Shown: positions 38,601 to 50,760, counted from the first letter of the stretch. The stretch is DNA of 64,000 bases from Ashinkailepas kermadecensis (GCA_034440615.1 JAOTOM010004960.1:459501-523500), one strand, 5' to 3'. Notes: a model not told the origin generated them from the letters alone. Numbers and translations are program-made.

Positions 38601-39672
38601 TTCAGACAGGCTAACACCATCAGTAGAGTAGAGCCTCAATACAGATGCTGCTGTGCCAGTTTGGTCAGGAAATAATGTTTTCGCTCCCTGATTCTCTGAA
38701 TTGTTTTACAGTATTTGTGTTTATATTGACAATCTATTCATAACACAAATTGGAACGATATTCGAAGCGCCAATGCACACCCCTATATTGTGCAGATATT
38801 ACAAATGATCACCATGTCACCTGATGGTACTGGCTTTTCGTAGCCAATGCCACGTAAGGTCACAAAGTCATAGAGTTTTCAGACTGACTGACTAACCTAA
38901 ATTGATGACACGTATGTGATGCTCTAAATAGAAGAGAATCATTGAGAGTGATATTATCCAACCTTTTAACGATTTTATACATTTCAATCATATCACACCT
39001 TGAGTGAGAGAATTGTGCAAAATCGTCTCGTTTCTGAAAGTTCTGGCCCACCAATTCAGCAACGCTGATTCTGAAGTGTGCTAGGTAAAAATTATGGCTT
39101 AGTGAATGTGATGGGGATGCATTTTTATATCACTGAATCTTCAGACTATACCAAAGTTCATCATCATGCAATATGGCTGCGAAGCCAGGTTTTATATCCA
39201 GACTATGGTCAGAAGCTGTCGACACACGAAGCTGCGACCGGCTGGCGACCGCAGTTCTTTCGCCCATCCTTCTCGGTGTGGGTCAGGCTCAGCGCTGAGC
39301 CAGATCTGTCGGACGACCGGCGCATTAGCGCGCTCTGGCTCTCCGGCCCGGCTGGTCTGGGCGGGTGGCGACAGCTGGCTAATTCACACCGAGGTGAACC
39401 GTCGATGCTGGAGCTGGAGTTGGAGTGGGGCGGCTGATGCGGGCTCCGTTCGCAGACCGTCCATGCAGCTGGACCTGTTTCCGTCACGGCTGCAGCTGGA
39501 GGAGGACGACCAGCGAGAGTCGGTGCGTGAGGCACGGGCGCCGCTGCTGCAGGTCACCAGCACGGTCACGGCCACCGTCACACTCACCACCACGTCGGTG
39601 AACTCGGCCACCACCGTGTCGGTGTCGCTGCTATGCACCGGCCCCACCAACCTGCTGCCCACCTGCGGCTGA
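31128..39672 (+). CDS. Gene B: secreted Thr/Val-rich precursor with furin-type site
   Basis: Four coding exons, 31128-31209, 34272-34391, 35977-36061 and 39456-39672, total 504 nt and encode 167 residues. Phases are 1, 1 and 2, identical to genes A and C. Order: signal peptide (about residues 1-21), linker, strand ITITTTVNFYTC, a Cys-x8-Cys straddling an intron, the basic tract KRRRR (about residue 80), an acidic linker, a second strand (TVTATVTLTTTSVNSATTV), and a C-terminal Cys-x9-Cys ending PTCG. The likely role is a secreted protein cleaved by a proprotein convertase after the basic tract; partner and function are unknown. Introns are long (1.6-3.4 kb) and contain repeats and a retroelement relic. 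No canonical AATAAA was found soon after the stop. The exon chain is inferred without transcript data. Confidence 0.8.
31210..34271 (+). other. Gene B intron 1
   Basis: About 3.1 kb, AT-rich, with a (TA)n tract at 32557-32607. No second strand exon like 3a or 3b of gene A was found. Confidence 0.6.
32557..32607 (+). repeat. (TA)n microsatellite
   Basis: About 25 TA units followed by TACATA variants to about 32640. Confidence 0.98.
34272..34391 (+). CDS. Gene B exon 2: Thr/Val strand exon
   Basis: Acceptor GCCGTCGTCAG and donor G|GTAAGG. It is 120 nt, phase 1-1. It encodes an acidic linker and then LAYLSTYTYSSITITTTVNF, ending YTCIS. Confidence 0.8.
34392..35976 (+). other. Gene B intron 2
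   Basis: About 1.6 kb. An RRRRRKK-encoding frame at 35264-35400 follows a good acceptor but lacks the Cys and any phase 2 donor, so I leave it out of the gene. Confidence 0.6.
35977..36061 (+). CDS. Gene B exon 3: Cys plus Arg-tract exon
   Basis: Acceptor GGCCGTTCCCAG and donor GCCAG|GTCAAC. It is 85 nt, phase 1-2. It encodes TATTACTGKRRRRDVPDPSR and then QLEVDA. The TTACTG plus basic tract is shared with gene A exon 5b. Confidence 0.8.
36902..37124 (+). repeat. 119-bp tandem duplication
   Basis: The segment starting TCCCGTCTTCTGTCG at 36902 recurs at 37021 with one substitution across about 103 bp. This is a recent duplication. Confidence 0.95.
38860..39054 (-). pseudogene. CR1/Jockey-type LINE relic, C-terminal end of the ORF2 protein
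   Basis: The minus frame contains SRCDMIEMYKIVKRLDN, followed by a Phe-Arg-x-x-His and Phe-Arg-Leu-Val stretch. This is the conserved segment after the reverse transcriptase domain in CR1 and Jockey type LINEs. Only about 65 codons survive and no catalytic part is present. Confidence 0.5.
39456..39672 (+). CDS. Gene B exon 4: terminal exon
   Basis: Acceptor GGCTCCGTTCGCAG, phase 2. It encodes an acidic linker (LQLEEDDQRESVREARAP), TVTATVTLTTTSVNSATTV, then VSLLC and Cys-x9-Cys ending PTCG, stop TGA at 39670-39672. Confidence 0.85.
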
Positions 39673-40867
39673 GCTGGCTGGCCGCCCGTCCACGTCCCGG
39701 CCGGACAGGCTGGTGGCAGACCGCCGGCCCAGTCTGTGCTGAATAGCACGCTGTTTTGTTCGGTGCCAGTGCCTACCTGTGCGTTGTTATTTCGGTGCGC
39801 TGATTATATTGCACCTGAACGTGTACGAGTTTGGGTGCACACACTGGCACCGTGCAATGGGTGCAGCCAAGCACCTCGAACATGATACGTCTCGATTACA
39901 CCGATGATGGGGTGCGGTGAATGGCGTGATTTTCGCCACGTCCAAAGAATTCGCCACGTCCAAATAATTAATGCCGCCAAGGAAGTGATAGTGATACGAC
40001 GCGTTTTAGATCCTTTGACGCTCTGTTTCTTTATTACTTTCAACACACTAACTCACATGAATTTCGGTTGGGAAATAGACATACGCAACCGGAACTTTTA
40101 TCGTTAGCGTTTTCAACGTTGCTCGAATACGGCACTTGTCACTGACCCTTGATGCAAAGCAGGCAGGCCTGATCGCTTTCGTGGGAGGGGGTAGCAGCTA
40201 CATCAGAGCCAAGCCCCGCCCACGGTTCTCGGAAGGCTGAATGCCCGCCGGCAATGCCAGTGAACCGAGCCGGGTCAATGGTAATTGGGTACTCAGGGAT
40301 GACCGTCTGCACGTTAGTGGGCGGAGCTTGCAGACTGCCGGCGGGTAGCCTTAGGAAAGGGGCCGGGGTCGCTAACATGACCAGTCAATGACAAGCACCT
40401 GTATTTTTTTTTGCTCTACAGTGAAACGCTATAAAAAACAAAGTTTTGGCTTAGTTTGAAATGGTTATTGTCCAAACATCATTCCAGTGCAACATATTTG
40501 TTCAACATTACTTCAGGATAAAACAGGGTGTCGAACAGCTTGACCGGCATTGCAGGTAGGAATGCGGAGACTCTAAATGAATGCGAAAATTTACACCTGT
40601 CAGGTGCTATGTCAATGCTGACAAGTAGAAGTGGCAACGATGCAGATAGTACATACCACAGCGGTAGAGTAGATATCCAGCACCGATGAGAGGGAGAGGG
40701 GGAGAAGGAGCACTATCCAGTGTTGCCAAACGTTTCGGTCATGCAGCAGCAGGGAGGAGATCCAGCATCAGAGGAGATGCAACAGCGACAGAGGTGAGAA
40801 ACGTGTCCAGGCTGTCACCTACAGAATATCGAACACCACCAGGCTGTCACATGCTGATAGCTCACAG
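39673..40867. other. Downstream of gene B, no gene recognised
   Basis: Includes a GC-rich block at 40160-40380 and a purine-rich open frame near 40686-40867 with no splice support. No AATAAA in the first few hundred bases after gene B. Confidence 0.35.
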
Positions 40868-43450
40868 TAAGACCCGTACGCATGTATGTGAGCGCGAAAT
40901 ATCGACCATGCCGCTGAAATGGAACAAAGAAGAACGCTTTAGTCTATATATGATCTTCAATTTGTTCAATTATATACGATCTTCAATTATTAATTAATAT
41001 GTCACATTACAGCACACCCTATAAGCTAATCTTGCTTCTATTGTGCGTATCCATAAATATAATGGTATTAGTGTGGTTTCATGTGCTCACAATATGTTGT
41101 ACACAAATTTTACTTAGCAAAGCAAAACCACAGGTTAGGCTAGCTTTTATTGTGAAAATATGTTCATTTTATGTCAGACGAAAATAAGATTTTTTTTCTT
41201 TAAAAAAAACGTAAGGCCAGGTTATGTTTCTTAACATTTGTATTATTGAACACACAAATTGTGCCTATATTGAAGAAACAATTGAAAAGGAGGTATGGTA
41301 ATTTAGGCTAGGTTATTTTAGGTATTAACAAATAGTAGTACATTATTCTGCTTTCCAACTAAAAAAAAGCACTTCTGAGGGGAACCAGTGGTCACATCAT
41401 CTTAATCATGCTGATAAACATGGTATTAAAACATGCTGTTCTCCAAACCCAATGACTCATTGAAAATGAAATTCACCAATACAAATTGAATTCCCTTGTA
41501 CTGTAAGGAATTCAATATAGCACCAATATCAAGGACAGAGAGTCATAGGTCATATTTTGCATTGGTTTCAAGTAATTTATAACACTTTTGGTCAATGTAA
41601 CAAGTCCTGCTTATGACAAAACATGGGCCCTAACACAAATAAATAAAACCCATGGAAGCGACCAGATGAAATTATTGAAATAAAGGCTCATATTGGAAGA
41701 ACCAAAAAAAATTTTCATGATAAGGATTCCAGAAGTCTGCAGTATGGCAAAATGGCTGAAATAATATGTTAAACTGAGAAATGAGAAAAGTGTCAAACTG
41801 AGAAACTGAGAAAAGTGTCACTTCAGTTAGGTATGACCAGGGTTGGGTTTATGCCTTGAGTTCTGGAATTGGAGAGGAAAATTATGTGGCGTTACAGGTT
41901 GGTATAGAGCAGAGGACTTTGATGACTTTTCTTTTAATCTGAATCCTGGATTATGAGAGGAAAACTGTGTGGCATTCCAAGTTTGAGAATGATGCGATTT
42001 GTTTCTGTCATCAAAAACTCTTTTTTGTACTTTTCACGGTCATGTTCCGTGTTTCCATGTTCCCATGATCATGACCAAACAGCAAGGAGATCGCAGTCAT
42101 TGTCAGACTCAATTCATCTTTAGGAAAAAATGGAGTGGAAAACTTCCCAGAGATAAAAATATTCTGGGCGGCCAACATCAAAGACAAGGCCATGTTTCCA
42201 ATACTTGTCCTGACTCTCAGAGACTAAACACCACTTACGCAAACATACACCAGTTCAGCTTCAACAGCGCCTTGGCACTTATTAGATAGATACGTACACA
42301 CTGAAACCAGCTTTGAAAACAAACTGCGCCGGTAAACGGAACTGTTGCGTCGGATTCAATCTCTGGACGGTGACAGTACACTGTCCCGCCCAGTCTGCCG
42401 CTTGAGATTGCCGAAAGTGACGCCTGGTAACGGTTGCGGGCATCGACAATTGCAACCAAAGTATTTGCGATGGGTAAAATCCTAAAGAACTGTTAGCATC
42501 ACAAAGAGTGGGGCTATCCGCGTATACAACTTTCTCCGCGAAATGTGATTCGACAGTGGTGTGGAGACAGTGGAAAGCGGAGCCTTTTTCACGGACCGAA
42601 GCACGTGCAGGTCAGCGATGACGCCCGCACACACTGCAGCCACTGATAGTCAATTGAAAATTAGCTGGTACATGGGGCAAGGGTGAAAGTGAGGAGAGCC
42701 GTTTCACCAGAATCAACGTGAAAACGCTAAAAAATCCTTTCCCCCCACCCCCCCCCTCTGGGGGGGGGGACCAAAAAAAAAACCCCCCCTTTTTAATTTA
42801 TTTTAAAAGTTGTTGTTTTGTTTTTTTTTTGTGTTTTGGGGAAAATTGGTGATTTTCCGAACGAAAAATCTCAATTTTACATGCTATTTTTATGGGCGGC
42901 CGGTGATTCACCGGACACCCGTTCCCTCAGGACCCCCGTGACGCGCACGCGCAGCACATTGACACGACCGCAACGAAATTGTGCCCAACGGATAGCCAAC
43001 ATTTGGGACTTTCACGTGATGTCAGCCATATCTCGTTACCTGTGATGTGAGCCGTGCCACGCGCCACAAACTGTGCCGGAAAACGGAACTGTTGTGTCGG
43101 GTTCAATCTCTGGACGGGGACGGGACAGTTCGTAGGTGACAGGGCTTACCACGGCAATGTTAAAACCTATAGACTTTACCTCGAGTGGTAGCATTTTTTT
43201 CAGCCCCCCCCCCCCTGTACCCTCGATCATAGCTACTAAATTGCTTCGGTACGCTTCTGATACATGTACTGAAACAAGATGAGTACGTATATGTCTGCAT
43301 GGTTAGGAAGAACAAATTGACTGGGTATACTAAGAAGCAAAACGGCCTGATTATAAATACAGTCCATACTCAATGATAATACGGTACCGTAGGTTGTCAC
43401 CATAACTTGAGATATTTTTCAAATATACGTCACCCACGCTCGTGGCCGAG
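40868..43450 (+). repeat. Copy 2 of the large TTAGG-bearing dispersed repeat
   Basis: Diverged direct copy of 9690-13490, with landmarks paired as given for copy 1. It holds two similar blocks of its own, 42325-42400 and 43075-43140, sharing AACGGAACTGTTG and TTCAATCTCTGGACGG. Low-complexity C, G and A runs occupy 42735-42840. Confidence 0.7.
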
Positions 43451-43550
43451 TAGCAGGATTTATTCACCTCTGAACAGCGACCTCGTCGAGATCCAGCAGC
43501 GGTGGAAAGAAATCGTATAACGAGAGGATGGAGAGCACCTAGAGGACGAG

Positions 43551-44323
<773 letters not shown>

Positions 44324-46409
44324 TGGAGACAGAGGTTGGAGAGACGATTCGCACCGACGTCACCCGCGCCTCGCTAAGAGAAGAACTGCTCCTATCCATA
44401 CTTTTAACTTTACATCTCAATACACCTCAATACTCAATGTCAAGCCCTGTGCTATTCGCTATTCGCTATGCTCTTTGTTGTTGCGCTGCTTAGCTGTCAA
44501 TCTATCGATTGAACGGCACGTCGAACAAAATGTCGCATACGGACTACCTATGAAATCTATTGCACATGTTTGACAGCAGCCATACATGATTCAGTTACAA
44601 AATCAGTGTCAGCAATTGTTGGCCATCAGGTAAGGTTAACGTTATACTATGGACTTGCATGACAATCCCTAACGTCCTTCTAAAGTTTTGACTTTCGTTC
44701 CTTGTAAACCAAAAGTGCCATAGGCACGATGTATGTTCCCAGTTACGTCAGCAGGTAGTATGATGCATATTTGCCCAACAGGTACATTGGTTATGCAAAT
44801 AGGTTATGCAAGCAGGATATATAGTTCCACCGAATAAGCAGGCATGGTCGTAGTACTTATACCTTCGCCGGACCGGCCGGAAAATCCAATTTCGACGAGC
44901 CAAGGGGCTCTTGAAAGCCCCCTCCAATTGTTTAGATTTATGTAAGCTGGGATGAAATACAGAACACCAATAGAACGTGCTGGTCCTGAGAGACCAAAGC
45001 ATACCTTATAGTTGAATTTTGATCGATAATGAGGTTACAATAGGTCGTATTATCATAAGATATGGATCTCGAATTAAATCCATGGAAATAGTTAGAAATG
45101 GTACAGCTGGTGTTTTTCGGATTTGTGTTTCAAGAATCAACATACATAAATGTGTTTATGCTGACCATAGTAAGAAAGGGGTCAAGGCTTGGTAGGCTAT
45201 GCTGTCAAAAACGCGAAATAATATCTAACCTCAGGTCAGTAACTGTGAGCTTATTTAAACTTCGAGACAACAGGTTGTTCGTCCTGATGAAAGAACAGCG
45301 GACAGCATGACCCGAGTTTTGTGCCTATACGTTACAACTACTCCGAATGGCGGCACTTTCAATATTTCGGGACATTACTGACTTTGACCCACCCCAGGTC
45401 AATGCTCTTTCATGACCTGGGCTACGAGTTTGCAAGTGATATGTGAAGCAGACACATCAGAAGCTATTGCAATTTTCGTGTCTATGCGCCGACTAGTTCT
45501 GCCACTATCCCGGAAAATCCCGTGAGGTGGCCTCTCGAGAGCCCCCCTCCCCCCCCCCCACCGACTCCATGATGTTTAACCGTATTACAGGAGTTCGATC
45601 GGCAGCGATAAGTGCAGTGGTAGGGTGACACATATTGCCCTCGTCCCCCCTTACTTGCGCGAGATCACGCACACTGTGAATTTTTCCCCAGAAAACTGCA
45701 ATTCATTACTTGTTGACCTGATGCATATTTCCATAAAATAAGATGCTGGAAAGCTTTATGCACGGCATCCACTGTGGTCAAACATTACTAGGGCGGCGAC
45801 TAAGAGAAGCTGAATAGAACTGGCCTCATCGAAGCCATACGAAATCCATTCACTCTCACTTACGAACCCACCGTTGCTTGGTGGGTGCTTTCAATCAGCG
45901 GAAGTTGCTCGGGCAACTTGACCCAAGTAGTAACAGTTCGAGTTACCTCTCGGAAAGAAGATAATAAAAATAATAGTGTAATCAAGACGGAACTCACAGA
46001 CCAGGCCATTGTATTAACAGCACCTACCGAATCAGCTGCTTCACCTGCATGAATGCCTCTGGGTATGCGCCGGATGGGACCCACCAGCTAGCCACAAAAA
46101 CCAGCGGCAAAAAGCCTGGGCGCCGTCCGGCTCAGCACGGCGGTCAGAGCTCTCAGTCAGTCGTACTTGGCGAGGCCCTGGAAAGCACACAGCCGCCACA
46201 CATCGTCAGAGGTGCGCTGAGACAACTCGACACCAGCTATTCAAAACGAGTCCTGCCCAAGCGTGCTGTGCCTCAAGACTACGCGAACAGCAACCCGTGT
46301 TGTGCCGATAGCCGTAAACAGTGACACTTTATGCTTACCTGAGCTGATTGTAAATGATGTGTAGTCCCGAGACGCTTCACGTTTGACGACTTGTTTTTCT
46401 CAATTCCAG
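44324..46409. other. Intergenic and 5' region of gene C
   Basis: Mostly unassigned. A GC-rich block at 46050-46320 with an initiator-like TCAGTC at 46153-46158 may hold the 5' untranslated exon of gene C, because the start codon of C follows an intron acceptor directly. A short open frame at 46049-46324 inside it is not supported otherwise. Confidence 0.35.
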
Positions 46410-46467
46410 ATGAGCTGTGCAAGAGCATCGTTAACGTTCGCGGCGTTTTTCCTCTTGGTCAATCAGG
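46410..46467 (+). CDS. Gene C exon 1: signal peptide
   Basis: ATG immediately follows the acceptor CTCAATTCCAG. It encodes MSCARASLTFAAFFLLVNQ. The donor G|GTAAGT is phase 1. Confidence 0.75.
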
Positions 46468-49400
46468 GTAAGTGACTGTGGCATGATAAGATGCAAATCA
46501 CTCATGGCATTATCAAACATGGCAATATCAAACTTGTTGAACTCCACTGCGTCCCACAGCGTTGCGAGCATGCCATTACGAGGTATATACCTGGAGCTGA
46601 TATGATCAGCACGTCCTATGATGACACTGCTGCACACACCTATGGACTAACCGGCACGGGCTTAAAGCATACATACCACGATCATGCGACGCTTAGCATC
46701 ACCTGAGAATCGTTGTCACAAAACACATTACACTCGAAAATCGTGCATTGGATTCGTGTAATTGTTTCGTGGTCGAAGAAGTTGTCATGCGAATTTACAC
46801 ACTTTAGGTAAATTATTATTTCAAACGCTACACTTCCGAAATTTATGCCTCTGAAATCCTGAAAACAAGTTCATCAAAAGGTAACTATTGATGTGGCAAA
46901 ATAAGTAGAAGGATATTTTTGTTTCCGATTTCCTACGTCACAAATGGGGGACCAACATTTTTAGAGCGTCCTACATGGACTATATGTCCTATATGGACAT
47001 GTCCCATATGAACATATCCTATATGGACATGTCCTATATGGACGCTGTTCTGCTTGCAGAGCTGAAGCGAACCTAGCCAGGGAAAAAAATTGAGCCGAAT
47101 ATTCGCGATAAAGGTAGGCGTTCCATTATATGGAATAAGCTTCGCGATTGTTGATATTGCCTAACTAGGGATGCATTCTTACACACCAGCAGGGCGTGCG
47201 TTAGAGCGGATGATATGTGGTCCTACATGTCCTATATGTCCTATATGGACATGCCCTATATGGACATGCCCTATATGGACGCTACTCTGCTTGCAGAGCT
47301 GAAGCGAACCTAGCCAGCGATAAAAAATTGAGCCGAATATTTGCGACAAAGGTTGGCGTTCCATTAGATAGAATAGACTCCACGATTGTTAATATTGTCT
47401 AACCAGGGATGCGTTTTTACACACCAGCAGGGCGTGCGTCATACATGAATAATACAGTAACTATTTTTAAGCCTGTGCAATTCTATAGGGAGACTCGCTT
47501 AGGTGAGCCGTTACGCCATGGCGGGGCAGCGTCTCTCGAACTAATTTATTTATTGGCAAACACACAATTAAGCCCATTTCCAGCCATAGCGGAACATACA
47601 TGATCATCCTTCATCAGCTTTTTTGAGGGCGTGGGATTGATGCATGAAAGCCGATGCAATCAGTTATAAAGTCGTATGCTCTCGAAAAACAGCATTCATT
47701 TACTGTATGGTTCCAAACAAGCAGGCAACTATCATTGCGATGAAAACTGTGAGGGAGCGGATGTGACGACCAAGACTGCCGATTCAATTGTCAGCAACAG
47801 CGGAGCGTTTTGAAATGTCGTTGCCACATGTGCCACAGTGTAGTTCTGAAGCTCATTGTGCGCAATTTGTGTAATGCCTGGACGACTGATTATTACATGA
47901 ATACAACCATTCTGACTTGAGCCAGATAAAGTCGTATCACAGTCCATCAAGTTGGATAATCTAGGTAGGTTTTTCATCAACCTGATAGCCTTAGCTTGTG
48001 ACCTTGTCGACATTCCTCAGAATTCCGTTGAACTCATGTATTTTGATACGTGTGTCGATAGCTCTGTTTGTTCCGAGGGTATTAAAGAAAACGGAAGCTC
48101 TGCCGTCACTCCACGAAGATGAGCATTAGAGTTTGGCACATACACATATATTGATCACTACATGACATCAGCTATGCTCGCAATATTCACGTCCTTGCCA
48201 ATGCCAGGTGAAACTCCGCCAAAGTTCCGTGCAATCCACCGGCCATGGGCAGTAACCCAGCCACTGCTGATAGAGATAAAAAGCATAGCGCGACACAGAA
48301 GCTCACGATGCTGTGCCGTTCAGAGTTGACCAGTGTGTGGCTTCAGTGCATGTTGTCAGGCATGCAGTTGGACAGCGCAGAGCTGCAGAGCAAGCATCAA
48401 TCCACTCTGCAGACCTATAATGGAATGCATAGATGCATGTCAATATGTTCAGTAATTATGTGCACCGGCGGTGTCAATGTCAGAATGTGTCGATATCTGT
48501 GTATATTAGTTTCAATATGTACAGCGTCTGCCATGGATACCGGCAGTGTCGGGGCCAGGGTCAGTGTGCATAACGTGTGGGAGTGCCGGTGGTGTCGGTG
48601 CCAGTGTCAGTATGCGCAGTGTCTGCGGATTCTGGCAGTGTCGGTGTCAGTGTCAGCATGTACAGCATCTGCAGATACCGACATTGCCGGTGTCAGTGTC
48701 AGTGTGCACAGCGTGCGAGAGTACCGGCGGTGTCGGTGCCAGTGTGCAGTGTCTGCAGGTACCGACAGTGTCGGTGTCAGTGTCAATATGTACAGAGTCT
48801 GCGGATACCGACAGTGTCGGTGTTAGTGTCAGTATGTGCAGTGTCTGCAGGTACCGACAGTGTCGGTGTCAGTGTCAATATGTACAGAGTCTGCGGATAC
48901 CGACAGTGTCGGTGGTCGTGTCAGTATGTACAGCGTCTGCGGATACCGACAGTGTTGGTGTCAGTGTCAGCGTGCACAGCGTGTGGGAGTACCGACGGTG
49001 TCGGTGCTAGTGTCAATATGTACAGTGTCTGCGGATACGGACAGTGTCGATGTCAGTGTCAATATGTGCAGCGTCTGCAGGTGCCGACAGTGTCGGTGTC
49101 AGTGTCAGTATGTACAGCATCTGCGAATACCGACAGTGTCGGTGTCAGTGTCAGTATGTACAGCGTCCGCGGGTGCCGACAGTGCTCGGGGATGGACTTC
49201 CGGATGAAGGGAACGTGGCAGCAGCACCGGCCGCAGAAGGCCGCCTGTTTGCCGGCGTCTACTCCACCGTGACCAGGACCGTCATCATCACCAGCACCAC
49301 GGCCACCGACTTCTATACCTGCGTCGGCAGTGCGTCTTACCGGCTCCAAAAGGGCTGCATGCCATCTCATAGCCCATCTTTAGCTTTTAGCCATCATAGC

Positions 49401-50406
49401 CAGGCGCCGACTTGTGGGCGATTCAGCTAAAGCCTGCGGCAGCCACATTCCAGTCGCAACTCAGCACTGACCCAGCCATAGCCCAACGAAGCCTCCGGTA
49501 ACGATGTTGACACGAAGCTTTTACTTTGCCGCTTCTTTAGCCTACCACTCCACTCTGAACTGGCTATGTTAACCCTGCGGTGCGGTGCTTGGCATCACCA
49601 TGTGCTGTTCAATAGCGAGAGGCGGTGACGTTGCAATACCACATTTAACGTCTAACAACGAGATGCAATCCGGTGAACCGCAATGTGGTGTTTGATACTG
49701 TGAAATGATGTTTCAGCATTCAGCACGCTGTACCAGTGCGCGGGACGCAGAAGACGGCGGAGGGTGGACAGACAGACGCTGCCGGACCTCGTGTACGTTA
49801 CGCCACTACATCATGCCACACAAACCACATAGTGTATAATTTGGAACTTTAACTGGTATGCACAAGCAACGCCGTCCTCTCTCACGGTTCACAGTCGCAG
49901 CACGTCACCAACCCTACCCGACTGACGGACTCTACAAAGGGAATCTTATTCTGCCAGTTGGACAGTGCATTTTGATATTGCCATTTGCTAGCAATATCAT
50001 ATTTAGCGATTTAAATGACGTATAGCATACCAGAGCTTCAGTTGAGGTAGCATCATCAATTCGCAAATCGCGTGCCTGTCGCATCACCGCATACCACCTC
50101 ATCGAGCTTGCTTGTTGCACCGAAGTCACTCGGCCGTGGATGACCTGACCCGGCCTGACCTCCGACAGCGAGTCCGACATGTCTGAGCCGCCGGCCGAGG
50201 AGCTGCACTCGTCGCTGGGCTATCCCGGCTCCCTGGGACGCCGCACCGACTCGGCGCCCGTCGACAAGGACAAGATCCTGCTCACCATCTTCACCACGTC
50301 GACCACGACGGCGACGCTCTCCACCAAGACGGTGAACTCGTCCACCACGGTCAGCATAGCCTACTACTGCACGACGGCCAGCATGTCGACGTTCCCCACC
50401 TGCTGA
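46410..50406 (+). CDS. Gene C: secreted Thr/Val-rich precursor with furin-type site
   Basis: Four coding exons, 46410-46467, 49183-49329, 49717-49792 and 50169-50406, total 519 nt and encode 172 residues. Phases are 1, 1 and 2 as in A and B. Order: short signal peptide (residues 1-19), Ala-rich linker, strand TVTRTVIITSTTATDFYTC, Cys-x9-Cys straddling the second intron, GRRRRR (about residues 78-83), acidic linker, second strand (TIFTTSTTTATLSTKTVNSS), and a terminal Cys-x10-Cys ending PTC with the stop immediately after Cys, lacking the final Gly of A and B. Secretion and cleavage after the Arg tract are inferred. The exon 2 acceptor is the last unit of a minisatellite and lacks a pyrimidine tract, so that boundary is the least certain. 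Confidence 0.75.
46971..47445 (+). repeat. 237-bp tandem duplication with CCTATATGGACATGTCC words
   Basis: The block from the CTATATGGAC palindromic words through GCTTGCAGAGCTGAAGCG to ACCAGCAGGGCGTGCG occurs twice, with a period near 237 bp. It lies in gene C intron 1. Confidence 0.9.
47446..48489 (+). other. Gene C intron 1, central part
   Basis: No exon recognised. No second strand exon is present. A minus-strand open frame at 47732-48013 shows no motif I know. Confidence 0.5.
48490..49182 (+). repeat. 46-bp minisatellite ending at the gene C exon 2 acceptor
   Basis: About fifteen units of roughly 46 bp, each with a TGTACAG word, GCGGATACCGACAGTGTCGG and GTGTCAGTGTCAG. Each unit holds the short inverted repeat CCGACA-G-TGTCGG. 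Since 46 is not a multiple of three, all plus frames stay open. The last CCGACAG serves as the exon 2 acceptor. Confidence 0.9.
49183..49329 (+). CDS. Gene C exon 2: Thr/Val strand exon
   Basis: It is 147 nt, phase 1-1. The linker (GDGLPDEGNVAAAPAAEGR) is followed by STVTRTVIITSTTATDFYTC. The donor A|GTGCGT is weaker than in the paralogs but sits at the same place, two codons after the Cys. Confidence 0.7.
49717..49792 (+). CDS. Gene C exon 3: Cys plus Arg-tract exon
   Basis: Acceptor AATGATGTTTCAG and donor CTCGT|GTACGT. It is 76 nt, the same length as gene A exon 5b, phase 1-2. It encodes FSTLYQCAGRRRRRVDRQTL and then PDL. Confidence 0.75.
50169..50406 (+). CDS. Gene C exon 4: terminal exon
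   Basis: Acceptor GACCTCCGACAG, phase 2. The acidic linker is followed by ILLTIFTTSTTTATLSTKTV, then SIAYYC and a Cys-x10-Cys, stop TGA. The internal ATG at 50179 could mislead a gene finder into calling a separate small gene. Confidence 0.85.
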
Positions 50407-50561
50407 GCCCTTCGGCCGCTGCAGGGCGGCGCCACCACTGTTGTTGTTGCGAGGTGTGTGCGTTGCGTTGTTGTATTGCCTTGTCACGCTGTCGGAGCGG
50501 CTTATGTTGTCGTTTCCTTAGACCGATATATGGTGCCAAATTTGTGGACATCGTTCTAGTT

Positions 50562-50568
50562 CAATAAA
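50562..50568 (+). terminator. Polyadenylation signal of gene C
   Basis: An AATAAA word in TTCAATAAATATTTTGG, about 155 bp after the stop codon. Confidence 0.65.
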
Positions 50569-50659
50569 TATTTTGGATCGCACACAATGTGCGATACATT
50601 TTCCGCGTTTTCTGATGGTTGAAATATGGACACCGTCATTACACGGTGTAAGCGTCATT

Positions 50660-50760
50660 ACAAATGACAACATGGGGCATGGGGCATGGGGCATGGGGCA
50701 TACAAATGCAACATGGGGCACGCCCCATGTTGCATGACAACATGGGGCGTTCCAGGCAGT
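50660..50760. repeat. GGGGCAT tandem and 13-bp palindrome
   Basis: Four GGGGCAT units at 50674-50701 are followed by TGCAACATGGGGC, a two-base gap and its exact reverse complement at 50707-50734. Confidence 0.85.

Larger units (their letters stand above)
36062..39455 (+). other. Gene B intron 3 with repeats
   Basis: About 3.4 kb. It includes AGGTCA-bearing repeats (36280-37560), a 119-bp tandem duplication and a LINE relic. A GC-rich block at 39286-39437 begins after a strong acceptor in the right phase but ends at TGA without the Thr strand. Confidence 0.6.

Noticed and set aside
48577..49272. 231-codon plus-strand open frame with Val/Ser/Cys repeats
   Set aside because: It is the 46-bp minisatellite read through; the period is not a multiple of three so every plus frame is open. 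Only its last part, from 49183, is real exon.
50179..50406. Separate small gene starting at the internal ATG of gene C exon 4
   Set aside because: The upstream phase 2 acceptor and identical layout in A and B show this is a terminal exon; a start here would lack the signal peptide.
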